A DNA stretch of 64,000 nucleotides from Ornithodoros turicata (GCF_037126465.1 NC_088201.1:27140550-27204549); one strand, 5' to 3'. Numbered from the stretch's first letter, positions 46,610-57,593 are shown. Numbers and translations: made by a program. Notes: generated by a model not told the origin, from the letters alone.

Positions 46610-47803
46610 CCCGCTAGTTCATTCCAAAGTAGCGTAATATGTGTAAACTATGTGCGTATAGGCTGTTACTATTCTAATCCATACAGATCTTTGACAGGAG
46701 TGCCGCAGGACTCAAATCTCGGTCCTTTGTTGTTTAACATTTTTGTGAACAACCTATCCGCCTGTATTAAGCACTCACACCTTCTCCAATATGCAGATGA
46801 TCTGAAAGTTTCCGGTGAGATCTCCCGTACAAATGGTTGTTATCTCCTCCAAGACGACATTATACTGCTGTACACCAGTGGCCCTCAGACAACTTGCTTA
46901 CGGTGAATGCAGCTAAAACAATTATGATATCTTTTACAAAAAAAAAAAAAAAGCTAAGGGGTGTGATTACACGTACACCCTTCAGCCTTTGGGAATAAGG
47001 CGAGAAAGCGTCGTTCGCGACCTCGGCGTCTTTTTGGATTAATCTTTGTCTTTTAATCTACACGTGGAAAAGATAGCATCTGTTGCTACGAGAAAGCTCG
47101 GCCTCATTGCGCGCGTTACGAAGCCATTTTCGGATCCTTCTTGTTTACTTCGCCTATACCACACTCTAGTATTACCTCACTTAGAATTTGCCTCTACATC
47201 AAGGAATTCAGTTAACGCTTCACGACAGCAAATGATCAAAAATGTTCAACGGCGCTTTATTCGAATATTTTACGATATGTACATCGTGATTAGCACTTAT
47301 TACGACTACTATCATTTGCTAATAAACTTAAACTTTGTACATTGTCCCATCATCGTTGGTGTCACGATTTTGTTTTTCTATATAATGTAATTCATTCTGG
47401 ATTTGATTGACCAGCACTTCTTTCCCTAGTCCCTTTTAACGCCCAGCTAACATGCTAAGAATTTCATACGTGTTTCATGTCGATAGGCATTGTGGTAGCT
47501 GTCCTTTGTCACGTGTTATGGCTAATTTTAATATCTCTCGTAAGTGCGATTTGGAAATTTTTGCGAACTTTAGATTTTTTTTCTCTACTATTACGACTCT
47601 AGTATGATTTTCTCTTGACTTTAATATGTTCTGATTGCTCACTTACCACTATTTAAGACTCTGTATTTCAGTACTTGAGTATCTCCTATGTTCTAGATGT
47701 GCCACTATTACGTTATTTGTTGTGTTTCAATTTGTGGTGCACCATCACCTAGGCAACTGCTGTCCATGGGCACCATAAAAATAGCAATAAATAAATAAAT
47801 ATG
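46610..47803 (+). pseudogene. 5'-truncated LINE reverse transcriptase, plus strand
   Basis: Broken frames contain YVRIG, SLTGVPQDSNLGPLLFNIFV (usual Gly replaced by Asp) and LLQYADDLKV, the active site. Further on come SFNLHVEKIASVATRKLGLI and HTLVLPHLEFAS. These are reverse transcriptase C-terminal motifs in order. An A run at 46940 lies at a frame break. The 3' end is an AATA microsatellite at about 47786-47803, typical of several LINE clades. It sits just beyond the 5' end of the minus-strand LINE, in opposite orientation. Confidence 0.8.
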
Positions 47804-48820
47804 TACTAACGCTGCTACGAGTTTCAGAAAGTAACCTGATACCGCCACGAAATGGAACGTGCGCAATACTCGCAATTTTTTATGTTATTGTATCGTAAAA
47901 TAGCGTATATTACAACAGAGATACTATACACTAATGGGTGCAAAAGGTAACGCATTAGCTACTCATACGTCATGCACATGTGAGAGAATGTGTGGCTTTC
48001 ATTAGCTCTGTACACGTAGAAACAGTTAAATCTCAAGAAATTTTGTGTCGTTCGTGAAAGACTCAAATTTCATCCAGTCTGCCTCGAACATGTGACCCCG
48101 AAGGCAGTGGGAATATATATACGTTTACCGCCCGCACCATCTGCTGAATGGGTATACACTGAATTACACTGAATGACACTGAAGGATGGTGATAAACGAT
48201 TCGTGCATGGTCTCAGTTTAACCTGCTCTGTGCTGTACGCTCCGAATACGGAATATAGCACGTTCGGGTCACAAAAAAAAAAAAAAGGCTATCCTCAAAT
48301 CAGAAGTGATAACGCTGTCATATAGTGGTTGGCCTCCAGATGTTAACTGGCGAGCTAGAGCAAGTCTAGTTTTCATTCTGTTCGAATAGGTATTTATTTG
48401 TGGCGAGAAAGTCCCATATTAAAGGACTTTTCTCGCGTTCTCTCTCTAAACAGGCGTATCGGAGAATATGAACGATTTCGATGTAACGCACGTGCCATTC
48501 GTGTCTCAATTGCTGGTTTGAGTCTCGTCCTTTCGTGCTGTGTCCGCTTTTCTCCTCATACTAGTAATATACTAGGAATATGTACCTACAAGTCCATTAC
48601 GCCGACTCGCTTGCTCCTTTGTTCAGTGCTACTCGTGCATATCACCTGGTTGTCAACATACACCAGTGTGCAAAACTACGTATGCTAGCCTTGTCATAAC
48701 GTTCAAAACCACTGGATTAATTTGAAGTAATACGGGCGTGCAGGAATAAATACCTTGCTTTACCTGCAAATTCTTTGTGAAATCAAAGAACAAATCTTAG
48801 TTCAGAAAGTTTCGATGATG
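47804..48820. other. Unassigned spacer
   Basis: A run of A at 48272-48286 and short frames only. No feature was supported. Confidence 0.4.
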
Positions 48821-48821
48821 G

Positions 48822-50140
48822 TAAAACCGTTATTTTGGGGGGTTCGGTACGGGTTCAGTCATATCGGTTCGGTACAGGGTCGTGTGTAGAGCAGAGAGAA
48901 TATATAGGTTCGAACCGATTTGAAACGGTTCACCGAAGCTAAAAATTTTAATTGACTGATATTACAATTCAAACATGACTTAGGCCGTGTTAAGTACACA
49001 AAATATAAATTTCTCTCACCGAAGTAGCACTCTGCAATAAGAAATTTGGCTGGCAAGTGTAGTACAGCGTCAGAAGCTATCAGTGGGTTGTAGATAACCC
49101 CGGCATATAAGTTAATGGGTCACAGTGAAAGTGTAGATTGTAATACCTGGCGGAATGGAACGTTGTGTTTGCTTGGAAGAAAGCCCAGAAGCGATTTTGC
49201 GATTGCCCGAAACACTACATTTACGACAACATCTCTTGACAACTAAATAAATAAATAAATGCGGGACAGTTAAATTCAGAATGAATCAAGCAAGTTGCTA
49301 TGTGTTTCTTTGTTAACTTTCTGAGGAACTATACACAGCCGCGAATGAGCTCTGCTCCTGAATGAGACAGTACTTTGTGCTAGATTCATATATTCGGTGA
49401 TGAAGGGCAAGAGCCTCACAGAAGGTGTCCCAGAAAAGCAAAAACTGCAGATGGCAGTTTATAAACTGCCATCTCTAGCCTGCAGCTTCAAACAGCCCCA
49501 GGAAACTTGGTACAACGAAAGGAAATCATTACCACATTGAACCCTCGTTCACGCGCGTTTCGGCTCGCGAATTTGTCGAATGAATGCGCTTGATTTTTAT
49601 CGAAATAAGATTTTCAAAACATAGAGGAACCATTGAAACTTCGCTATATGCTTTGCAAGAGAAACACTGTGGGACTGGCTTGCTGAAGCGAACATCCCAC
49701 CTTAACTGTTTCGCCGAAGCGGTAACCGCTTCAGATTTATTTCGGTTCAGTTTCGGTTCGGTTCAGCGATAGAATAAATAATTTCGGGTTAAGGCGTCCC
49801 GCTCGTTGGTGGTAGTCAAGGTCGTGCTGAAGACTGGGAGGTGGTGGGTTCGAATCCTACCACCGGCTGTGCTGTCTCAGGTTTCCCGAAGATGTTCCAG
49901 ACCAATGTCGGCACAGTTCCCCCTGAAGTCGGCCCAGGACGCATACTCACCCCCCTGTCACCCACTCCTTCATGCTGTCCTCTCTGCACCTGTCCCCATC
50001 TGTACGCCGCTTATAGCCACAATTGCTTCGCGGCGCTAACACGGAATAAAAAAAATAATAATTTCGGCTCAGTAAAGTGCAAAATAACGGGTTTTAGCGG
50101 TTTTCAGTTCGGGTTCAGCTGCGGTTCCGATCCCTAGGTA
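48822..50140. mobile_element. Possible DNA element with GGTTCGG-rich ends
   Basis: The left part (48822-48955) has repeated GGTTCGGTAC and CGAACCG motifs. The right part (49715-50140) has CGGTTCAG, GGTTTTAGCGG and GGTTCCGATCCCTA. AAAACCGTTATTTTG on the left matches the reverse complement of the right near 50085. The outermost ends and a target duplication were not identified. A SINE interrupts the right part. Confidence 0.35.
49790..50052 (+). repeat. tRNA-derived SINE, Ruka-like
   Basis: The head contains GTTGGTGGTAGTCAAGG, an A-box-like motif, and GGGTTCGAATCCTACCACC, a good B box. The body reads GGCTGTGCTGTCTCAGGTTT, ATGTCGGCACAGTTCCCCCT and GAAGTCGGCCCAGGACGCAT. It continues to GCTTCGCGGCGCTAACACGG and an A-rich tail AATAAAAAAAATAATAAT. 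From memory this matches the tRNA-type SINE abundant in ixodid ticks, and it is the main reason for calling the host a tick. RNA polymerase III would transcribe it; a LINE would mobilise it. Confidence 0.85.
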
Positions 50141-50305
50141 AAACAGAGGAGGTACGGAGGAGGGGGTGATGTGTTCGCCTGCCGGAGTTGGTACAACTTC
50201 ACCACATAACACACTCAAGGTCACAGGATGATACCGTTAACGTACGCATCTTGGGGAGTGTAAAGTCGTATGCCTCCCATTTTTAAACAGATTGAGAAGA
50301 GGCCT

Positions 50306-50458
50306 CCCAAGCAGCACAATGTACTGAAAGTCCAGTGCAATAGGGGTGGACGGGTAGGTGGAAGACCTTGAACAGACTCTTGAACCTAGAGAACATTGAT
50401 AAGACACATACCGTCCACCCCTATTGCACTCGACTTTCAGTATATTGTGCTGCTTGGG
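50306..50458. repeat. Foldback element with 48-bp arms
   Basis: Arms 50306-50353 and 50411-50458 are inverted copies with two mismatches, beginning CCCAAGCAGCACAATRTACT. A 57-bp loop lies between. It could be a snapback MITE or the source of a hairpin RNA. No target duplication was identified. Confidence 0.8.
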
Positions 50459-52344
50459 CTGCCAACCATAATCGGGAATGATGGAAGAGCGTACTATGCA
50501 GTCGAGTTGTGTGTTTACAGCGATAGTTGTTTCACGGAACGTTATATTACGCGGAATGACGTAGAGGAGGATGTGGTGTAATTGGATGGTCGAGGGGCAT
50601 ATTTAGACAGCGGATGACGTAGACAGGTTGCTGCGTAAGCAAACTTGGAAGTAAGAACGCATTACAAGTTGTACCACGTTGTATTAAATATCTTGGCTGC
50701 GATAACGCATAAAAATGATCTCCGGTTTCTCCGCGGCCGTCGTTAGTACATCGTACAAATAAGAGAAAAATATTCCGTTCCGTAGAGCGTAAAATGTGTT
50801 TTTATTTCCCCTTGGAAGTATAATCATACGGTTGTGTGTCACGAGATGTGGAACACACAATGACATTATGCGCTTGGCTATGTTGGGAGAAATTTCACGT
50901 TGGTAGGTCGACACGCGCCTAGTGTCACGTAACAACGGTACCGTAAGAAGTATCGGAAATGCTGAACGTCACGCACGGGAGTTGAAACGCGTCGCTGCCG
51001 CCATGGGAAACGGACCCTTGCATAACCTAATGCATGCTTTCATGCGTAGTGACTATTTCCATGCTTCTTCCACCTTTTCAGCCTCGCAATAATGCAGGGA
51101 TAAACTTTGTATATAATTGAGCATATATGTAGGCGTGTGGACACGCGAACGACATATACTATCTTACATCTGTGCGTAACATATTACACATCTTAATCAA
51201 CGCTCTATTTGTGTCACTATAGTTTTCGAGCAACAATACCACGTAAAGGAAGTGTCAGGTAAGTAAGGAAGCCATCCAAATATTCGAATACGCGCATAGA
51301 GGCGAGTAAACTATAAAGGGTGCGTCACAAAATGTAACGAAAAATCGTGTATCTATTTGTCTGATAAATATGGGGCTAACAGCATTTACCTTTTGCGAAC
51401 GGATAAAGCAGGGCCAGCGAGACCAATTACGGGCCCCGGGGATGGGCAATGCCCCTCCACACCTCTCGATAACATAGTCTAAGTATTTCTTCTATATATG
51501 ATTACGACGGGTCTTGGGTCTTGCGGGTCCCAGGGCGCCATCCCCGGCTGCACCTCCCCCGCTTTCGCTGGCCCTGGGATAAAGCACCACCTTTTCTCTG
51601 TTCCTCAGGAGTAAATCCAACGCGAAAAGAGTACAAGATGAAGATGTACGTGTATGTGTCTTTTACCATTTTTAAAACACATTTTCGGCTAACGGTGTGG
51701 GGTGTTGCCCCCCCCCCCCTTCCTCTGTGCCTCGGAAAAGTGGTCACGTGAGCATTATATTGGCATCGATGAGCGACCGAGAGCACTCGTCGCTCCCCAT
51801 ATTACCATTTTAGTTTGTTCAGACGTTTACGTGCACGTACGTACGCACGTTTGTACGTGACGTTTACGTACAATTTTTCAATCCCATCACTAGAAATATG
51901 TTTTGCACTCCAAAGTGCCTGGGTATCCCTGCACGTTGAGACAAGTGCATACATTTGCATACAATTGTACACGGGCACGAAAAATGAAATGAAGTGCTTG
52001 CTGAGTTAAGTTGTGATTTCATTCGTGCGGTGCCACACGGACAGTTATAATGACATTTGCATTTGCCATTTTCTGCTCACTGAGTTCGCCACAACTCATT
52101 CGCCCATGAAATGCCTACTCTCGCTCCTATTGTTAGCGCAGTGTACAATGTTAGTTCGTAAAAACAAAAAAAAAACCACTTTCTACTGTACAACACAATG
52201 TGATTTGATAAATTTGAGCTTTCTCAAATAATTTTTCATCGACAACAGCTAAAGAATTTGAGGTGCCGCCATATTGTTGCTTGTTTTCGATTGGGAACCG
52301 GTTCGCAAATATGTTAACGGACCATGTTATTCAAATACATTAGG
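50459..52344. other. Unassigned spacer
   Basis: No gene, RNA or paired termini were recognised. Two poly-purine/pyrimidine runs lie near 51705-51722. Confidence 0.4.
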
Positions 52345-52614
52345 GTTGTGTTCGTTTATTCAACTCGCGCGGCCCGCGAGTCGGAGTCGTGTCGTCTGAG
52401 TGTCATCGTACGTCACCGACTCCGGCGACTCGTATCGAGAAGAGAGTCGCTGGGAGTTGACTCTCGAGCACCTCTAGTGTTGATTCCTCGAATTTTAGAA
52501 CAGGAGTCACTGCTAGGGCGATGACGTTACGAGAGCCGCACCAGGGCATTTTCGCCCAGCAAGAGTCCACTCTATCGGCTCTCGAGTTGCTCGAGTCCAA
52601 TAAACGAACACAAC
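52345..52614. mobile_element. MITE with GTTGTGTTCGTTTATT ends
   Basis: The 16-bp termini are perfect inverted repeats, 270 bp apart. Internal CGACTC and GAGTCG motifs repeat in both orientations. The target duplication is not clear. Confidence 0.7.
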
Positions 52615-52808
52615 AGAACTGCTCCACACGAAGACCCATTTGATGTTGTTATATTTCAGAATATTACGTGCATTTTCAAGATGTTTAACTATAGGTTTAA
52701 TTTTTTGAAGTAGCGTAGCGAGTTGGCCGCAGCGACATCATGGCGTTTAATGTCATTAGAACATGACGTGTAGCATAAGCTTCGTAAATAATCTCATTCG
52801 AGACTTTA

Positions 52809-52925
52809 ATGCCATTTTTTGTGCCCGCGTGGCTCGGGTAGGTTACCTCTCGGCAGTTTTTTTTTCAGGGCAGGAATGTTTCAGGGTAGGTTACCCGAGC
52901 CACACGGGCACGAAAAACGGCATTA
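52809..52925. repeat. Foldback with about 40-bp arms
   Basis: Arms 52809-52848 and 52884-52925 are imperfect inverted copies that include GTGGCTCGGGTA. The loop is about 35 bp and T-rich. Confidence 0.75.
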
Positions 52926-53710
52926 TCGTCTTCGGTGACTAACGTATGGTGTTATACCCCTGTCACACGCGATGATTTAGTGTCATTTTCGTGTAGTGCA
53001 CTCCAACCAGCGAATGTCACTCTCACTACGTGCTTGCTACACGACTTAAGAAAGTGTCACTTACGCAGTGATGGCAAATACTATAGATAAGAATAAACGT
53101 TGGCAAAATTTTTAGGCGTGCGCCACAATACCTTCCTGAGAACGTTTTTCTTTGATTTAGAAACACCTCCTGCTAATCTTCTTCCAACATTAAACTAATT
53201 GGCCTCAAACATGTGCCACAACAAAAATGGCCGCCGCCAGATCGCCGAGACCGCGAAGTTCAGTTAGGCTATTAACGAGAGTAATCACACGTTTTTTTGC
53301 CACCATCTCACAATGTACTTAAACAAAATAGACACGCTGTTGAAAATACTTGTTTAAAAATATTGTGATGTCGGGACTCCTCACTTTTTCTCAATAATTT
53401 TACCTGTGCCACAAAGCCTGCCGTCGAGGCACACTTTGTCAGCCGAAGAGAAGTGAAGTGAGTTTGGGGTATAACAGACAAACACAGACAGCTGACAGAG
53501 GTATAACTCGTACTGTAATAGAATGACAACATTTCGTGTAAGGTTCTCGGATATAACCATTAAATACAATTGCTGTTACCAGCGATTAGTGTGTAGCTGC
53601 CAAGCTAAAAAAAAGTGCTTTTTGCCTGTGGTTGTGGCCGATACTGTCTTCAATGCATCTTTAAGGGTGGGTGTCGTCTGGTACTTAATACTCTACCCTA
53701 ATAATTAGAT
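52926..53710. other. Unassigned spacer
   Basis: TTATACCCC near 52954 and GGGGTATAA near 53470 could be 9-bp termini of a small element, but nothing else supports this. No gene is visible. Confidence 0.35.
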
Positions 53711-53718
53711 TGCTCTCC

Positions 53719-53832
53719 ATCATACTTGAAGCCTCAGTCTGGGCAGGGCAAACCTACACACACGAGACTCAAGACTCAGACTCTACCGTCCTCGTGTGTG
53801 TGCTCTGTCCAGACTCGGGCTTCAAGTATGAT
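53719..53832. repeat. Foldback with about 42-bp imperfect arms
   Basis: Arms 53719-53766 and 53791-53832 share ATCATACTTGAAGCC and ACACACGAG. The segment that follows (53839-53872) is the short repeat also found at 41000. Confidence 0.65.
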
Positions 53833-53879
53833 AGAGTTCGTCCACCAGCTAGCTTGTGTATATGCCATCCTATCTGGTT

Positions 53880-54505
53880 ATGCTTGTACTATATCACATT
53901 CTACGTAAATTCTGGCTTTGGTATATTATTTTTCTTTATCACATCACATCACCATCACCATCTGACCTTGGTACTTACAGTATCATATTTTGAAGAATTT
54001 TTCAGTATTTTTCAGTGTTTATTGGACTTCGCGTGGGAGGGAAGTCCTCAGTAAATAGCCTTGGTGAAGCGACAGGAAAGCTTCAGAGCTACAGACTGCC
54101 AGTGGTCTCATTACTGTTTTGACAAAGTCGCGTTGTGCGTGCGACATTATGTAGCTACCCTTCGTGGTAGCCATGCTTCCGTTGCAAGAATTATCCCGTT
54201 TCATTGTTCCGCATAATATTCTGTCGTATCAGAGACAATGGGTTTCCACAACTCTCCGCGTGTAGGAAAAAAACGTCTCCTGCATAAGCGCAGGAAAACT
54301 CGCGCAGAATGACCAGCTGGGGTTTCCTATTACAAGTAACACGACTTCACTGAGCTGCTCTGGAAGCGGCTGGACGCGGTCGACCCTAGCTGTTGTGCAG
54401 ACTAATAAATGAGAAGAGACAACAATTAGAAAAGGAATCTGCTTGGTTAACGTTTTGTTGTTTAGAACGCGAAATGTGCAGTGTGCCCTACTTTGTGCAG
54501 AATAC
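53880..54505. other. Unassigned spacer before the PLE/retrozyme cluster
   Basis: A CATCAC-type simple stretch lies near 53940-53962. No gene or paired termini were recognised. Confidence 0.4.
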
Positions 54506-54661
54506 GCAGCAAATATATATATATATATATAATGAGGGAAAAAGCCATTAAAGAAACAAGTAAATGACACTAGACGTGTTTGAAATTCAAAATTACAGAT
54601 TAAGATGGCTTCTATGGCTGCAACGCAGAGAAACAGATACTCATGGAACGATGCGACAGCA

Positions 54662-54706
54662 CCAGAGGACACGTGTTTCGCCGTGTTTGCGGCTCGTCAG
54701 CTCTGG
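54662..54706 (-). ncRNA. Type I hammerhead ribozyme, copy 1
   Basis: Read on the minus strand, stem I pairs CCAGAG with CUCUGG. The core is CUGACGA and GAAA. Stem II pairs GCCG with CGGC around a 6-nt loop. Stem III is the palindrome ACACGUGU, followed by the cleavage-site C. Every conserved core position of the hammerhead consensus (CUGANGA, GAAA, UH) is satisfied. The predicted cut is between 54668 and 54667. The tiny stem III suggests it works best as a dimer. Confidence 0.85.
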
Positions 54707-54926
54707 ATAGCTGCGCATCGTTCGGAATTGGCAAACTAGGGGTCGCTCAGCGAGCGACATACACATGGGAGGGTGACTGAGCACTCCTCAATGCAACAGT
54801 GCAAGCCAGTGAATTATAATGAGGGAAAAAGGCCATTAAAGAAACAAGTAAATGGCACTAGACGTGTTTGAAATTCAAAATTGCTGCACGCACAGAAACA
54901 GATGCTCATGGAACGATGCGACAGCA

Positions 54927-54971
54927 CCAGAGGACACGTGTTTCGCCGTGTTTGCGGCTCGTCAGCTCTGG
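54927..54971 (-). ncRNA. Type I hammerhead ribozyme, copy 2
   Basis: It is identical over all 45 nt to the copy at 54662, while its surroundings have diverged by several substitutions and an indel. The predicted cut is between 54933 and 54932, so cutting at both sites would release a 265-nt RNA (54668-54932). Confidence 0.85.
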
Positions 54972-55010
54972 GTAGCTGCGCATCGTTAGGAATTGGCAAA
55001 CCAGGGGTCG

Positions 55011-55012
<2 letters not shown>

Positions 55013-55050
<38 letters not shown>
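55013..55050. repeat. (TA)n microsatellite
   Basis: An uninterrupted TA run separates the hammerhead array from the minus-strand PLE. Confidence 0.95.
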
Positions 55051-55052
<2 letters not shown>

Positions 55053-57593
55053 TTAGAAGCTTAGGAGGGCGGTTGACCACGAGAATGAAATAATCAGGAA
55101 AAATGAGAAGACGACAAAGAGCTTACAGGAAAACACAAAGGGGAGTTTATTAACACATATAGGGATAGGGGTCGACGTTTCGGCAGTCAGCGCTGCCTTC
55201 GACGGGACTGGGGTTTGGTAACAAGAACAAGCTTTATATATGGGAGAGGGTTATGTACAAGGGAAAGAGAGCAGCGCATGCGCTTTTGTCATGACTAACA
55301 TAGGTTGGTGACTAAGTGAAAGGGGAATGACCGGGTCTGTGCAGCAGGACCTTGAGGAAATACCCGTGAGCCTGAAAAAGAGACAAAAGAGTGCATGTAT
55401 TGTGCTGGGTTAGGAATGCAGGTTGCGAATGGTAGAAAGGATTCCTGGATCTTCGTTTATCTGACACTGGAATTTATGAATGAGATAGGACTCGCGCTGT
55501 TCCCTGAGCCGCTGGGAACGAAAGCCTGACTGCAGAATGAAAATAGATATATTGGTGATTGAGTGTCCTGGTTTACTGAAATGGCGCGACACTGGCAGAT
55601 TAGGTTTCTTCGCGACGTCAGATTTGTGGTTATTGAATCGCGTTCTAAATGAAGTAGCTGTCTGTCCGATATATTGGGCGTTGCATTCATTGCATTGAAG
55701 AAGATAGACAACATTGGAAGAATTACAGTTAAAGTCGCCGTTAATGTTGACCCGATAATTAGAATTGGTACTTTCTGCAGAGTTAACGGCATGCATTGAT
55801 TTACAAATTTGGCATCTAGTTGCATTACAAGGGTGGCAACCAATGTTATTTTCTGGAAGTTTGTTAATTTTGGCATTTACTAGTCTGTCTTGGATGTTCC
55901 GCGCCCGGCGATAACTTACGCGCGGTGGCTGTGAGAATATTTCCTTCATCCGATCAGATTGTGAAAGAATTGTGTAGTGGCGGTTGAGTATCCGGCTAAT
56001 GTTAGGAACGCTGCCATTGAATGTGACAGTGAGATTTACTGCAGAATCTCCATTGGCTCGACGAGATCTTTGGAGCAGTTGTTGGCGATCTGTGGATCTT
56101 GCTCTGGCTATAGCGTCTTTAACTAGTTTGTCCGGGTATTCACGATCAATGAAGGTTTGTTCTAGTCGTTGGAGATGGTTGTCTAGTTCGGCATCGTTAG
56201 TGCATATTCTGCGGTAGCGCAATGCCTGACTATAAGGTATGGCTAACTTAGTATGCCTTGGATGGCAACTGCGGAACGATAAGTACTGCTGAGCATCTGT
56301 AGGCTTCCGGTATAAGTTGGTTGAGATGCCGCCGTTTTGTAACTTGACTTCCACATCCAAGAAGGTAACAGTGGAGGCGGAGTAGTGGGAGGTAAATTGA
56401 ATGTTAGGATGAATTTGGTTGAACCGGTTGATGAACGTGAGAAGGTCGCTTTCAGAATGAGGCCATATGATAAAAATATCATCTAAAAATCTCTTGTACA
56501 CAAGTGGTTTCAATACGGAACATTCGAGAAATGTTTCCTCCAGGGATGCCATGAAGATATTTGCATAGTTGGGGGCCATTCTCGTACCCATAGCTGTCCC
56601 GTTAACTTGCAGATAGTGCTTGTTATCAAATTCAAAGTTATTGGAGGTCAAAATAAGTGTTAGCAGTTCGGTGAGGACAGTAGGATCATACGGCTGGTCA
56701 GGTTGATTTTTGTATGCTGAAACGGCCGCTGCTATACCATCTGCGTGGGGAATATTAGTGTAAAGGGACGTGACGTCTAAAGTTGCCAAGAGACAGCTTG
56801 AGGGAACGGTTACTTGCGATACAGTTTGAAGGAAATGGTTGGTATCTTTGACGTAGGAAGGTAATTTAGGGGGGATAGATTTGAGAACGTGATCGACGAA
56901 GGACGATATATTTTCTGTAGCGGTACCGTTACTGGACACAATTGGTCTTCCGGGATTGCCTGGTTTATGTATCTTAGGGAGCATGTAAAATCGGCCTGGT
57001 TTAGGGTCTTTTGGAAGTAAGTATTCGTAGAGTGCATCGCCAATTTTCTTAGTGGTCTTTAACCGTTTTAGTGTTTTACATATATCTGCGGCAATTTCAT
57101 TGGTGGGGTCGGATTCGAGAGGTTTGTAAAAGTCTGCACAATTAAGTTGACGGAGTCCTTCCGCCACATAAGCTTGCTTATCCATTACGACTATGGCACC
57201 TCCTTTATCAGCCTGTTTGATGATGATACCTTCGTTGCTTTCTAGCGCGGACAAGCTTTGCTGTTCTGCTTTCGTAAGGTTGTGCCGGAATTTCCGATTG
57301 TTTGAGTTTGCATAAGTACTGAGAATATCTTTCTGAACAGCTTTGATATACATATCAAGACTTTTATCTCGGTTCGGGTTGGGAGTAAAATCGGATTTTA
57401 TACGGAAAGGATTTAGATTTGATTGCGGTTTGTCGTAAAAGTATTCCGTAAGGCGTAGTCGCCGCGCAAAGTTGTCAAGATCCAGATGTAGCTGATATTC
57501 ATCGATTTTACTGTTATTGGGACAAAACGATAATCCCTTCTCCAGAAGAGAGATTTCCGTGGGTGTAAGGTCACGAGAAGAAAGGTTAACTTA
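55051..57593 (-). mobile_element. Penelope-like element A, minus strand
   Basis: The 3' end (55051-55409) contains a hammerhead-like remnant around 55165-55205 (GCCGAAACGTC on the minus strand). The coding frame follows upstream to the palindrome centre at 57594. Its 3' 2 kb is repeated in inverted form by element B. The 5' leader of a complete PLE is not visible, so the copy probably stops at the junction. Confidence 0.88.
55410..57590 (-). CDS. Penelope-like reverse transcriptase with GIY-YIG endonuclease
   Basis: The product copies element RNA and cuts target DNA. The frame is open for 726 codons from 57590, but the first ATG is at 57353 (647 residues). The upstream codons encode LTPTEISLLEKGLSFCP, a typical PLE N-terminal motif, so the true start is probably lost at the palindrome centre. 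Residues below count from 57353. Reverse transcriptase landmarks are GRFYMLPKIHKPGNPGRPIV, LATLDVTSLYTNIP, GTAMGTRMAPNYANIFM and the active site FLDD around 290-292. A CHPCNATRCQIC zinc-like motif lies in the linker. The GIY-YIG domain has VVYLLQC and YIGQT near 550-563, then FRTRFNNH. No stops interrupt it. Confidence 0.88.
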   Translation of the reverse strand, partial: VNLSSRDLTPTEISLLEKGLSFCPNNSKIDEYQLHLDLDNFARRLRLTEYFYDKPQSNLNPFRIKSDFTPNPNRDKSLDMYIKAVQKDILSTYANSNNRKFRHNLTKAEQQSLSALESNEGIIIKQADKGGAIVVMDKQAYVAEGLRQLNCADFYKPLESDPTNEIAADICKTLKRLKTTKKIGDALYEYLLPKDPKPGRFYMLPKIHKPGNPGRPIVSSNGTATENISSFVDHVLKSIPPKLPSYVKDTNHFLQTVSQVTVPSSCLLATLDVTSLYTNIPHADGIAAAVSAYKNQPDQPYDPTVLTELLTLILTSNNFEFDNKHYLQVNGTAMGTRMAPNYANIFMASLEETFLECSVLKPLVYKRFLDDIFIIWPHSESDLLTFINRFNQIHPNIQFTSHYSASTVTFLDVEVKLQNGGISTNLYRKPTDAQQYLSFRSCHPRHTKLAIPYSQALRYRRICTNDAELDNHLQRLEQTFIDREYPDKLVKDAIARARSTDRQQLLQRSRRANGDSAVNLTVTFNGSVPNISRILNRHYTILSQSDRMKEIFSQPPRVSYRRARNIQDRLVNAKINKLPENNIGCHPCNATRCQICKSMHAVNSAESTNSNYRVNINGDFNCNSSNVVYLLQCNECNAQYIGQTATSFRTRFNNHKSDVAKKPNLPVSRHFSKPGHSITNISIFILQSGFRSQRLREQRESYLIHKFQCQINEDPGILSTIRNLHS

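Larger units (their letters stand above)
54530..55012 (-). mobile_element. Retrozyme-like tandem array, about 1.7 units, minus-strand hammerheads
   Basis: Two direct copies start at GAGGGAAAAA (54534 and 54821), 287 bp apart. The second lacks about 22 bp found in the first and ends early. Each carries the same 45-nt minus-strand hammerhead sequence, 265 bp apart. The array is bounded by (TA)n at 54512-54530 and 55014-55050. Units of 150-400 bp with a type I hammerhead and very short stem III are typical of animal retrozymes, which spread as self-cleaved circular RNAs and are thought to use PLE reverse transcriptase. PLE copies lie immediately downstream. The retrozyme call is inference from structure and context. 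Confidence 0.75.

Noticed and set aside
52954..53478. Possible small transposon with TTATACCCC ends
   Set aside because: Only 9 bp match, no target duplication was found, and there are no subterminal repeats.
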